Source: Gemmatimonadota bacterium
GTDB lineage: Bacteria > JAAXHH01
Assembly (NCBI GenBank): GCA_009838645.1
Contig: VXRC01000001.1
Coordinates: 1-64,000 of the forward strand
Length of the DNA stretch: 64,000 nt
Direction: 5' to 3'
Below, in pieces: positions 15,286 through 23,209 of the stretch. Positions within the stretch are counted from its first letter, which is position 1. The number at the start of each line of letters is the position of its first letter. The notes under the pieces were generated by a model. That model had not been told where the DNA came from. It was given only the letters and a program-made list of their open reading frames with translations, and did no database searches. The translations under genes and the position numbers were made by a program.

Positions 15286-16350
15286 TTACGTGGCCAGCAC
15301 TTCCCGCAGCGCATCGAGAAAGGCATCGTTTTCTGCCGGCAGTCCGATCGTCACGCGCATGCCTCGATCCAACATGGGATAGCGGCTGACGTCGCGAATG
15401 AGTACGCCCCGTTCGATGAGTCCGTGAAAGATCCCGGCCACCGGTCGGTCCGCCTCGAACAAGACGAAGTTGGCGTGCGACGGATGGGGGTTGATGCCCG
15501 GCAGGTCCCGCAGGGCTTCGTAGACCCGTTGCCTTTCCGACCGGATCATCGATGCACGCTCCTCGATCAGTGCATCCTGACCGATCAGCTTCCGTGCGGT
15601 AATCAGCGAGACGATGTTGACGTTGTAGGGAAGTTTGACTTTCTCGATCTCTCGCGCCACGGCAGGATCGGCAACGAGATACCCCAGGCGAAGGCCGGCC
15701 ACGCCGAGGGCTTTCGAGAAGGTGCGCGTGATCACCAGGTTGGGATGACGGTCCAGCAGTTCAATACACGACACGCCGCCGAACTCGAAATAGGCCTCGT
15801 CCACCACGACCAGGCCCGTGGTCGCTTCGGCGATCCGCGCCGTATCTTCCGGGGTGATCATCGAGCCGGTGGGGTTGTTCGGCGAACACAGCACCACCAG
15901 CCTGACATCCGGATCGGCACTTTCCTCCACCAGCCGATCGACGTCGAAGCTCAAATCCCGCTTGAGGTGTACCGTCCTTATGTCCGCGCCTGCGATCCTG
16001 CCCATGAGGGCGTACAGGGTGAAGGTCGGCGCGGGCAGTACGACCGCATCGCCCGTCGAGACCGTAGCCTGGAAGATCGACTGGATCAGTTCGTTCGAGC
16101 CGTTTCCAATCAGGATGTGCTCGGGACCCAGCCCATGCCGCTTGCCGATGGCCGCCTTGACCTCGCCGGGAACGAATCCAGGATAGCGGCCCCAGTTGCT
16201 CGCCAGGGCCTCGTCCACGATCTCCCGCTTCAGTTCCTCGGGCACGTCGAAGGGGCATTCGTTCTGGTTGAGCTTGACCGGGCAGTCCGGCTGGACCAGC
16301 GTGTAACCGGACATGGCGCGGACGGCGGGTTTTATGCTCGAAGCGGCCAC
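15286..16350 (-). CDS. hisC: Histidinol-phosphate aminotransferase
   Basis: A 354-residue PLP-dependent class I/II aminotransferase acting in step 7 of histidine biosynthesis. Visible are the substrate-binding KLNQNECPFD start, GNGSNELI, VVLCSPNNPTGS, VVVDEAYFEF, the Schiff-base lysine in TFSKALGVAGLRLGY and the C-terminal RVTIGLP with the phosphate-binding Arg. Length is normal. It starts two bases after hisG, so the two are coupled. A diverged, broken copy of its 3' third lies 5.7 kb away at 9296-9600 in the same orientation. Confidence 0.95.
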   Translation of the reverse strand: MAASSIKPAVRAMSGYTLVQPDCPVKLNQNECPFDVPEELKREIVDEALASNWGRYPGFVPGEVKAAIGKRHGLGPEHILIGNGSNELIQSIFQATVSTGDAVVLPAPTFTLYALMGRIAGADIRTVHLKRDLSFDVDRLVEESADPDVRLVVLCSPNNPTGSMITPEDTARIAEATTGLVVVDEAYFEFGGVSCIELLDRHPNLVITRTFSKALGVAGLRLGYLVADPAVAREIEKVKLPYNVNIVSLITARKLIGQDALIEERASMIRSERQRVYEALRDLPGINPHPSHANFVLFEADRPVAGIFHGLIERGVLIRDVSRYPMLDRGMRVTIGLPAENDAFLDALREVLAT

Positions 16351-16352
16351 CG

Positions 16353-17222
16353 TCAGTAAATCACCTTGTTCAGCGGATATTCCACCAGGCCCTGGGCGCC
16401 GGCCCTTTTAAGCGCCGGGATCAGCTGCCGGATGGTGTGCTCCTCGATCATTACTTCAATGGCCACCCACTCCGTATCGGCCAGGGGGGATATGGTGGGG
16501 TTCTGCAGCGCGGGAAGCAGTTCGGACACGGCGTCGAGGTCGGCGCGTTTCACGTTCATCTTGAGACCGACCATCTCCTCGGCGAGCATGGCGCCTGTGA
16601 GCAGCAGGGCGATGTTCTCGATCTTGCGACGCTTGTCCGGATCCTGCCAGCTCGTCTTGTTCGCGATGAGTCGGTTGGTGGACACCATCAAGGTATCGAG
16701 GATCCGAAGCTTGTTGGCCCGGATAGAACCGCCCGTTTCGGTGATCTCCACGATCGCGTCCACCAGGTCCGGGGCCTTGGCCTCCGTGGCACCCCAGGAG
16801 AATTCCACCTTCGCGTTCACGCCGTGTTCCTTCAGGTAGGCTTCCGTGATATTGACGACTTCCGTGGCGATGCGCTTGCCTTCCAGGTCCTGGACGCTGT
16901 GAATGTCCGAAGCCTCGGGCGCGGCCAGCACCCACCGCAGGGGCTGCCGGGTATGCTTGGCATAGACCAGTTCCGCCACCTCCACCACGTCGGCCCCGGT
17001 CTCCACGATCCAGTCCTTGCCCGTAAGCCCCGCGTCGAAGACCTCGTCCTCGACGTAACGGCCGATCTCCTGCGCCCGGATCAGCATGATCTCCAGCTCT
17101 TCGTCGTCCACCCAGGGGGAATAAGACCGGCTGCTGACCGTGCAATGAAACCCCGCCTTACGCATGAGCTCAAAGGTGGATTCCTGCAGGCTTCCTTTCG
17201 GCAGCGCCAGTTTGACTAACAT
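16353..17222 (-). CDS. hisG: ATP phosphoribosyltransferase (long form)
   Basis: A 289-residue HisG, first enzyme of histidine biosynthesis (ATP + PRPP to phosphoribosyl-ATP). The length and the C-terminal domain ([14 protein letters not shown]... [19 protein letters not shown]) mark the long, homohexameric form with its own regulatory domain. It therefore needs no HisZ and should be feedback-inhibited by histidine. The catalytic half begins [10 protein letters not shown] and includes the GLTGKDWI segment. A GAGGAGAA ribosome site precedes the ATG. hisC follows after two bases; the rest of the pathway is not in the window. Confidence 0.96.
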   Translation of the reverse strand: MLVKLALPKGSLQESTFELMRKAGFHCTVSSRSYSPWVDDEELEIMLIRAQEIGRYVEDEVFDAGLTGKDWIVETGADVVEVAELVYAKHTRQPLRWVLAAPEASDIHSVQDLEGKRIATEVVNITEAYLKEHGVNAKVEFSWGATEAKAPDLVDAIVEITETGGSIRANKLRILDTLMVSTNRLIANKTSWQDPDKRRKIENIALLLTGAMLAEEMVGLKMNVKRADLDAVSELLPALQNPTISPLADTEWVAIEVMIEEHTIRQLIPALKRAGAQGLVEYPLNKVIY

Positions 17223-17283
17223 CTCAGTGTTCTCCTCGTGACTCTTGTAGGGATCGATTCCCTGTGTTACTTTGACAGATGTT

Positions 17284-17323
17284 CAGCGCTTTCTGTATCA
17301 GTGCAGCGCTTTCTAGATCTGTT
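17284..17323 (+). repeat. 20-bp direct repeat upstream of hisG
   Basis: CAGCGCTTTCT occurs at 17284-17294 and again at 17304-17314, giving two 20-bp units; a related GCAGCGC follows near 17354. The repeats lie in the divergent spacer between hisG and the GrpB-like gene, so they may be regulatory or just part of the general short-repeat background of this genome. Confidence 0.5.
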
Positions 17324-17472
17324 CTGCACCAATGCAGCGCAATTTCGACCCAATGGCGATTCGGTTTCCGTTTATGGTCTGTCCATCTCAAAGCCGCCTG
17401 AAAATAGCACGACACGCCGGGAATGTCCATTACAAATAAGAGTGGTACCACCCATAAAAGCAGTACCCGACC

Positions 17473-18033
17473 TTGCAAAACCACCGACCCGACTCCCCAG
17501 ACCCAACGCTTCCTTTCGGACTGAACAGCGGTGAACTGCGCCTCTCTCCCTACCGCGACGAATGGCCGGCGCTTTACGAATCCGAGCAGGAGACCATCGA
17601 ATCAGCAATAGGGAATCATATCGAGGATATCCAGCACGTGGGCAGCACGGCGATCGTCGGCATGCCTGCCAAGCCGATCCTCGATATCGCGATTGCGGTA
17701 GAAGATTTCGAGATGGCCAGAGTGTGCATCGCGCCGCTCGCTGCGCTGGGGTATACGTTCAAGGGCGAGAACGGCATACCCCGCCGACACTATTTCACGA
17801 AAGGCGAGCCTTGCACACACCATATTCACATGGGCGAAGAAACCAGCGACGAGTGGGCGAAGCTGATTCTGTTTCGGGATTACCTGAGATCCGATCAGCG
17901 CGTTTCGGATGAATATGCCCGCTTGAAGTCCGCCCTGTTGGATCGTCTGGCCGGTGACCGCGTGGCATACCAGGCTGCCAAGACCGAGTTTATCAAAGAG
18001 GTGTTACAAAAGGCACGCGCAACGCGGAGTTGA
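17473..18033 (+). CDS. GrpB/UPF0157 family nucleotidyltransferase-like protein
   Basis: A 186-residue GrpB (UPF0157) protein, a family in the nucleotidyltransferase superfamily of uncertain function. Family hallmarks are LSPYRDEWPALYE, the IQHVGSTAIVGMPAKPILDIAIAV core with its HxGSTA..P.K.ilD pattern, and the HIHMGEE..EW..LILFRDYLR region. It starts with TTG at 17473 in the best-supported frame; no convincing ATG is available. It is divergent from hisG and upstream of a truncated HAD gene. Confidence 0.87.
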   Translation: MQNHRPDSPDPTLPFGLNSGELRLSPYRDEWPALYESEQETIESAIGNHIEDIQHVGSTAIVGMPAKPILDIAIAVEDFEMARVCIAPLAALGYTFKGENGIPRRHYFTKGEPCTHHIHMGEETSDEWAKLILFRDYLRSDQRVSDEYARLKSALLDRLAGDRVAYQAAKTEFIKEVLQKARATRS

Positions 18034-18071
18034 TGAACATTTTACGCTGACGCCGCATCATTACAAAAAGT

Positions 18072-18311
18072 ATGGAAACAACAAACAAGACCGCCGTAAT
18101 CTTCGACATCGATGGGACCCTGGTCGAAAGTGCCGGTTTCGAAGACGACTTGTACGTCGCCGCGGTACGAGACGTTCTGGGAGATGTGTGCATCCGCAAA
18201 ACGTGGAATACATACAGACATGTAACCGACTCAGGTATTCTGAAGACTTCTCAAGCCAGAAGGCATTCATGGAGATGCTGCATGGCCGGTAACGGAGTTG
18301 CGTCTTGCTGA
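18072..18311 (+). pseudogene. Truncated HAD-superfamily hydrolase (5' fragment)
   Basis: The first ~55 codons encode a normal HAD start (AVIFDIDGTLVESAGFE with the DxDGT nucleophile motif and a cap-domain beginning), but homology is lost near 18240 and the frame runs into the next gene as nonsense. The cap and motifs II-IV are missing, so the product cannot be an active phosphatase. Its end overlaps the start of the FtsX-type permease gene, suggesting that a deletion or insertion joined the two. Confidence 0.75.
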
Positions 18312-20707
18312 AACACTACTTCACGATCTGTGCGAGACACCTGCTCAGGCATAAACCATATGCCGCGCTCAATATCCTGAACCTGGCCGTCGGCATGGCC
18401 TGCGCGGTCCTCATCGGCCTGTATATACAAGACGAACGGGCTTATGACCGGCACCATGCGAACGCGAACCGCATCTACCGTGTCGTGAACGGGACCAACG
18501 CGAAGACGACCCCCGCCCTCGGCCCCGCCATACGTGAACTCCTTCCGGAAGTTCAGTCATTCGCCCGTCTCAGTCCGCCCTTTGGCGGGTGGATCATTCG
18601 GTATGAAGACCAATCGTACTTCGAAGACCGCGTGTTCTGGGCGGATCCCGAAGTCTTCGATGTTTTTTCCTTCCCACTGGTGCGGGGCAATCCCGAGCAA
18701 GCGCTGCAGGATCCGGGATCGGTCGTCATCACCGCGTCCATGGCGCGCAAGTACTTCGGGAACGCGGATCCGCTCGGTGAGACCATTACGCTGGATACGT
18801 ATCCTTTCACCGTCACCGGGGTGATGCGGGACCTGCCCGAGCATTCGCATTTTCAGGCAGACTTCCTTCTCGGGATCGAGGGGTCGCTCGGTATCCTGGG
18901 AAATGATTACCTGGAGCAGTGGGATTGGCCTTCCTTCTATACCTACCTGCTGCTGTCGCCGGATGCGGATCCCATCGCCTTCGCGCAGAAACTGCCGGAC
19001 GTGCTCGAAGACCGGTTCGGCGCGCGATGGGAAGCGGAAAACATCACGATGAACCCCCGGTTGCAGCCGCTGACCGACATCTACCTTTACTCCAGACTCG
19101 AGAACGAGGCCGGAGAGAACGGCAACGGCACGTACCTGCTGCTGCTCGGCGCCCTGGCCGTCGTCATCGTCCTGCTTGCCTGTTTCAACTTCATGAACAT
19201 GGCGACCGCCCGTTCGCTCACGCGTAACCGCGAGGTCGCGCTTCGGAAGGCCTTCGGTGCGAACCGGGGGCAGCTAGTCCGCCAGTTCATGGGCGAGTCC
19301 TTCGGTATCACGTGCGTCGCCATCGTGACCGCACTGATGCTCGTAGCAGTCAGTCTGCCGTTCTTCCAGGATCTCACGGGAAAGACCATCGCACTCGACA
19401 TCTTCCAGTCCTGGCAATTCTGGACGGGCATCGCCGCGGTGACCCTCCTGGTGGGGTTCGTTTCCGGCAGCTACCCAGCGTTTTTCACAGCGGCCTTCAC
19501 GCCGGCACAACACCTGAAGGGCCGGACCGGGACCGGCGCAACCCGCCACCTGGTACGCAGGCTGCTGGTCATGGGCCAGTGCATGATGGTGATCCTGCTG
19601 CTTGGCAGCACCTGGGTATTCACCGCGCAACTGGACTACATCCAGGGCAAACGGCTGGGCCTGCAGCCGGAACGGGTGCTTGTGGGACCGTCCAGTTTCC
19701 CGACCTTCGTGGATCAGTATCCGGTTTTCAAGGAAGCGCTCGAGCAATACCCCCGTATCGAAAGCGTCGGTACCACCCTGATGCTGCCCGGCCGCACGGG
19801 ACGCAAGGGTCTGCTTGCCACAACGGGAACGCGGCGGACCGACCGGCCGCAGGCGGAAGCGCAGAACCTGCTCGACTGGGCGATCACCGATGATTTCGTC
19901 GAGGTATTCGGGATGGAACTGCTGGCCGGCCGGAGCCTGTCGAGTTCGCGTCTGGCGGATCGGGAGGAAGCCGTGATGATTAACGAAACCGCCATGCGGC
20001 AGTTGGGATGGACCACGCCCGAAGAGGCCGTCGATCAGGAGATTCTGATCCACATCGGCCATCCCTGGGCGCACGATCGCCGGATCATCGGCGTGATCGC
20101 GGATTTCCACATGCGGTCGCTTCACCATCGCATCGAGCCGATGATCATCAGGCATTGGCCCCGAGAAAACCTGCCCTTCTACGCGATCCGAATCCAATCC
20201 GATGACGTAAGCGGCACGGTATCCTGGATCCAGGAAACCTGGAAGCAACAGATGCCGGACGTGCCCATGATGTATTCGTTTCTCGATGAGGATTACGACC
20301 GGCTCTACGCGGCGGAGGCGACGCTCCGCGAAGTCTTCGGCGTTTTTTCGTCCGTTGCGGTCTTCATGGCCTGTGCCGGGCTGTTCGGCCTGGCCTCATT
20401 CATGTCGGCGCGGCGTACGCGGGAAGTAGGGATGCGGAGGATTCTCGGGGCCACGGTCGTCCAGACGACGGGCCTGCTCCTGAAGGAATTCGTCTACCTG
20501 GTCCTGATCGCTACGGTACTGGCCGCGCCCATCGCCTACTTTGCCATGCGGCAATGGCTGCAGTTGTTCTCCTACCGGGCGGACGTCGGTCCCGCCGCCT
20601 TCTTTGCCGCCGGCGCGGTAGTCCTTGCCATCGCCCTGATTACAGTGAGTTTCCGTGTCGTCGGGGTGGCCCGGGCAAACCCGGTGGATACGCTGAGGTA
20701 TGAGTAG
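18305..20707 (+). CDS. MacB/FtsX-type ABC transporter permease (800 aa)
   Basis: An 800-residue permease with duplicated MacB periplasmic-core and FtsX membrane units: one TM near residues 20-40, a periplasmic domain with YDRHHANANRIYRV, a three-helix FtsX core (about 275-430), a second periplasmic domain and a final FtsX core (about 680-795) ending in ARANPVDTLRYE. The family moves lipids or peptides, or transmits force across the inner membrane, with a separate ATPase; none is adjacent. It starts with TTG, supported by GGAG at 18294-18297. A paralogue of identical length lies at 23210-25612 on the other strand. Confidence 0.92.
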   Translation: MLKHYFTICARHLLRHKPYAALNILNLAVGMACAVLIGLYIQDERAYDRHHANANRIYRVVNGTNAKTTPALGPAIRELLPEVQSFARLSPPFGGWIIRYEDQSYFEDRVFWADPEVFDVFSFPLVRGNPEQALQDPGSVVITASMARKYFGNADPLGETITLDTYPFTVTGVMRDLPEHSHFQADFLLGIEGSLGILGNDYLEQWDWPSFYTYLLLSPDADPIAFAQKLPDVLEDRFGARWEAENITMNPRLQPLTDIYLYSRLENEAGENGNGTYLLLLGALAVVIVLLACFNFMNMATARSLTRNREVALRKAFGANRGQLVRQFMGESFGITCVAIVTALMLVAVSLPFFQDLTGKTIALDIFQSWQFWTGIAAVTLLVGFVSGSYPAFFTAAFTPAQHLKGRTGTGATRHLVRRLLVMGQCMMVILLLGSTWVFTAQLDYIQGKRLGLQPERVLVGPSSFPTFVDQYPVFKEALEQYPRIESVGTTLMLPGRTGRKGLLATTGTRRTDRPQAEAQNLLDWAITDDFVEVFGMELLAGRSLSSSRLADREEAVMINETAMRQLGWTTPEEAVDQEILIHIGHPWAHDRRIIGVIADFHMRSLHHRIEPMIIRHWPRENLPFYAIRIQSDDVSGTVSWIQETWKQQMPDVPMMYSFLDEDYDRLYAAEATLREVFGVFSSVAVFMACAGLFGLASFMSARRTREVGMRRILGATVVQTTGLLLKEFVYLVLIATVLAAPIAYFAMRQWLQLFSYRADVGPAAFFAAGAVVLAIALITVSFRVVGVARANPVDTLRYE

Positions 20708-20797
20708 GGCGGCCGCATGGTGGTTTGGCGAGCCAGGGGCTGCCGATCAAGGAGTGGTTCCGGCTCGGCGAGCTTGTACCCCGTGTTCGTGCTCGGA

Positions 20798-21838
20798 TCA
20801 TAACAACCCGGCGTGGTCGAGTCGGGCCTGCAATCCCGCAATACCTTCCTCCACCAGATACGATTTCCCTTCTTCCAACCCGTAGATGACCTCGTGACAG
20901 GAAGCCATCCAGGTGTAGAATTGAAGCCTGTTCACGAAGTTGACGTCCAAAGCGCGTCGGACGCCTAACGGGCGCTGGATGTCTGATGCACGCTGACCGT
21001 CAGACCCGCGCTGACCGTTTGACCTGCGCTGATAGCAGTCTCGAATCCTGTCAACGGCCTCCATGCCGTACGTGACGTAGATACCAACGAAATCGATTGT
21101 TGGATCGCCGATGGTCACGTCTTCAAAGTCAATCAGTCCGGTCACGGTCGTCCCGTCCTCTTCGATCAAAATATGCTCACAGCCCAGGTCGCAGTGCACC
21201 AGGGCGACGTCTTCGAGCGTCGCGAGTTCTTCGTCGAGAAACCGGCTGAATCCGCGTTCGACCACTTCACGCATGCGTGAGTCCAGTAAGGGCGATATCC
21301 TGGCCCGGACAGTTTCCCTCAGCGCACGGTAGTGCTGCCGCCATGCATCAACCGTGGGTTCCACGGCACAGGCCTCGGCGACCAGCAAGGTGGGAATGTC
21401 GTGCAGCGAGGAGAGCGTCGACGCTATGGATTCGGCCACTTCATCTACGATTTTACTGCCGGTGAACGGGCGGCTGGACAGGGGACGACCCGGTATCCGC
21501 CGATATCCCGCATAGGGTTGATCACGCCAGGTTCCTACGTGCTCGAAACGCGGGACGGCGAAGTTAATCCGTGGAGCAACAACGGGCAGTATCGCCTGTT
21601 CTTTTTGCAGGTTTTCTGTGACAACACGGTTTCTGGGGAATCGAAAGATCCAGCCGGGTGTCGAGGAATCGGCGTGGTCATCGTGGGCACTGAGCCCAAC
21701 TTCGAAGGTCCAGTAAGACCAGCCTCCCGTGACGGGATGGATCCGACCGTGATCTAGTTCGCGGCTGACGAGCAGGCCTTCAACATCCGGGGTGGTCACA
21801 ACAGGGTACTGAATGATCGATCCGCCTTTTCTAGCCAA
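20798..21838 (-). CDS. Aminoglycoside phosphotransferase (APH)-fold kinase
   Basis: A 346-residue APH/choline-kinase-fold protein: catalytic-loop HCDLGCEHILI (Brenner-type HxDxxxxN-like with the metal-binding residue as His) and IDFEDVTIGDPTIDF with the DxD metal site. The substrate may be a small metabolite rather than an antibiotic. A hydrophilic stretch near residues 265-295 is made of an 18-bp in-frame repeat giving Gln-Arg-Ser/Gly-Asp units. A second, only distantly similar APH gene follows upstream at 21881. Confidence 0.85.
   Translation of the reverse strand: MARKGGSIIQYPVVTTPDVEGLLVSRELDHGRIHPVTGGWSYWTFEVGLSAHDDHADSSTPGWIFRFPRNRVVTENLQKEQAILPVVAPRINFAVPRFEHVGTWRDQPYAGYRRIPGRPLSSRPFTGSKIVDEVAESIASTLSSLHDIPTLLVAEACAVEPTVDAWRQHYRALRETVRARISPLLDSRMREVVERGFSRFLDEELATLEDVALVHCDLGCEHILIEEDGTTVTGLIDFEDVTIGDPTIDFVGIYVTYGMEAVDRIRDCYQRRSNGQRGSDGQRASDIQRPLGVRRALDVNFVNRLQFYTWMASCHEVIYGLEEGKSYLVEEGIAGLQARLDHAGLL
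20952..21041 (-). repeat. 18-bp in-frame tandem repeat (5 units)
   Basis: Five degenerate 18-bp units begin at 20952, 20970, 20988, 21006 and 21024, with a core resembling CGCTGACCGTCTGA. They lie within the APH-like gene and preserve its frame, adding six residues per unit. Confidence 0.75.
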
Positions 21839-21880
21839 GAGGGGTGGTTGTCAGAATGATGCGACAATCAACTAAGCAAT

Positions 21881-22813
21881 CTATGCAAGTGGACCCAGCA
21901 CATTCCTGAACTTCTCTACACAGAACCGGGCTTCACGCATGTCGCCGGTCTCCAGGCAATAGCACAGCCCTCCGAGTTCCCTGTAGGGGAGGTACAGTTC
22001 AATACGCGAGAGGGCGCCAGGGCCGAATTCACCGCCTTTCGCCTGGTATGCCTCGAGCATGTAGGTCACGTATTCACGACCCAGGCGCACCTGTGGCACG
22101 AAATCAAAGATTGGATCACCAAATCCCGCGTATTCCCAGTCAAGGACCCCTGCGACCCGTGGTTCATCGGTCGCATGGAACAGGATATGTTCATGCCACA
22201 GGTCACCGTGAGAAAATCGTTGAATCGGACCACCTTGTTCCCAGTCCTCGCAGTACTGTTCCCACCAGTCCTGAGCTCTGCACAGTTCGCGTGGCGAGAA
22301 GGTCGCTTTCAGGTAAGAGTGCGCGTACGACCATGTTTCCTCAGGTTGGGGAGCCGAGGATGACGGCAGTTCCGGCAGTTCGTCCTGCCTGATCGTCTGT
22401 ATGGCGAGAACCAACTCGCCCATTAAAGCAGCAATTGGCTTAACCCATGGCGAGCGCTTAAGTACCGAACCCAGGGGCGGCCCCTCGATTTTCTTCTGCA
22501 TCATGACCCCGAAAGGGAAGTCGTCCGATGCCTCGCAATAACCCAGGACCTCCGGTACCTGAACGGAAAGAAGGGACTTGAGCTTTGAAAGGATATAGCA
22601 CTCCCTTCGGTGCCCTGTCTGAGCCTTCTCATTCAACGCCACCCGGAAGACCAGGCCGGCGGGGCTTCCCACGACTACGCTTTTAAAACCCGCACCAATC
22701 CTGTGAAGGGAAAATGCGGAACTGCCGAGGTCAAAGGTACGCCTGATGCTATCGGCTAATGCGCCTTCGTCTTTCAAGAACTCTAAACATGTCATCGGTA
22801 TCAATCGTGCCAA
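21881..22813 (-). CDS. APH-fold phosphotransferase
   Basis: A 310-residue APH-type kinase with SHGDLWHEHILF as catalytic loop and VLDWEYAGFGDPIFDF as the metal-binding DxE/D motif, closest in style to the phosphotransferase-enzyme family (APH) that includes macrolide and homoserine kinases. The N-terminal lobe has FRVALNEKAQTGHRRECYIL with the ATP-site lysine region. It is in tandem with another APH gene (20798-21838) but the two differ strongly, so they are not a recent duplication. The substrate is unknown. Confidence 0.85.
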   Translation of the reverse strand: MARLIPMTCLEFLKDEGALADSIRRTFDLGSSAFSLHRIGAGFKSVVVGSPAGLVFRVALNEKAQTGHRRECYILSKLKSLLSVQVPEVLGYCEASDDFPFGVMMQKKIEGPPLGSVLKRSPWVKPIAALMGELVLAIQTIRQDELPELPSSSAPQPEETWSYAHSYLKATFSPRELCRAQDWWEQYCEDWEQGGPIQRFSHGDLWHEHILFHATDEPRVAGVLDWEYAGFGDPIFDFVPQVRLGREYVTYMLEAYQAKGGEFGPGALSRIELYLPYRELGGLCYCLETGDMREARFCVEKFRNVLGPLA

Positions 22814-22883
22814 GTTTCGTTTCTAGATTATCCAAACCTCAGTCTACTAATACATTAACAAATGATAATCCACAGGAGGCAAA

Positions 22884-23171
22884 ATGTTACCGGAGAACCG
22901 TATCCCAACCCACCCCGGCGTGATATTACTGGAGGATTTCCTGAAACCTCTGGGGGTAACTCAGGTGGCGTTTGCAAGGCATATCGGAGTGTCTGTTCAA
23001 AGGATAAACCAAGTTATCCGAGGTAAAAGAGGCGTAACTCCTGAGACCGCTTGGTTACTGTCTCAAGCACTGGATACAACGCCGGAGTTCTGGCTGAACC
23101 TACAAAGGAGTCATGAACTGGCGAAGAAACGGCCGCAGAAAAAGGTTCCGAGACTCCGAGTGGTAAGATGA
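22884..23171 (+). CDS. HigA-family addiction antitoxin-like XRE protein (orphan)
   Basis: A 95-residue HigA-type protein: PTHPGVILLEDFLKPLGVTQ start, HTH residues VAFARHIGVSVQRINQVIRGKRGVTPETAWLL, and the typical TTPEFWLNLQ tail with a basic C-terminus. An AGGAGG ribosome site precedes the ATG. No HigB/RelE toxin frame is present on either side, since upstream is an APH gene on the other strand and downstream a convergent permease. It is therefore an orphan antitoxin or a regulator. Confidence 0.88.
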   Translation: MLPENRIPTHPGVILLEDFLKPLGVTQVAFARHIGVSVQRINQVIRGKRGVTPETAWLLSQALDTTPEFWLNLQRSHELAKKRPQKKVPRLRVVR

Positions 23172-23209
23172 GTCTCATGCATGGTCTGCGTTCGGCACCC
23201 GGCTCAGTT

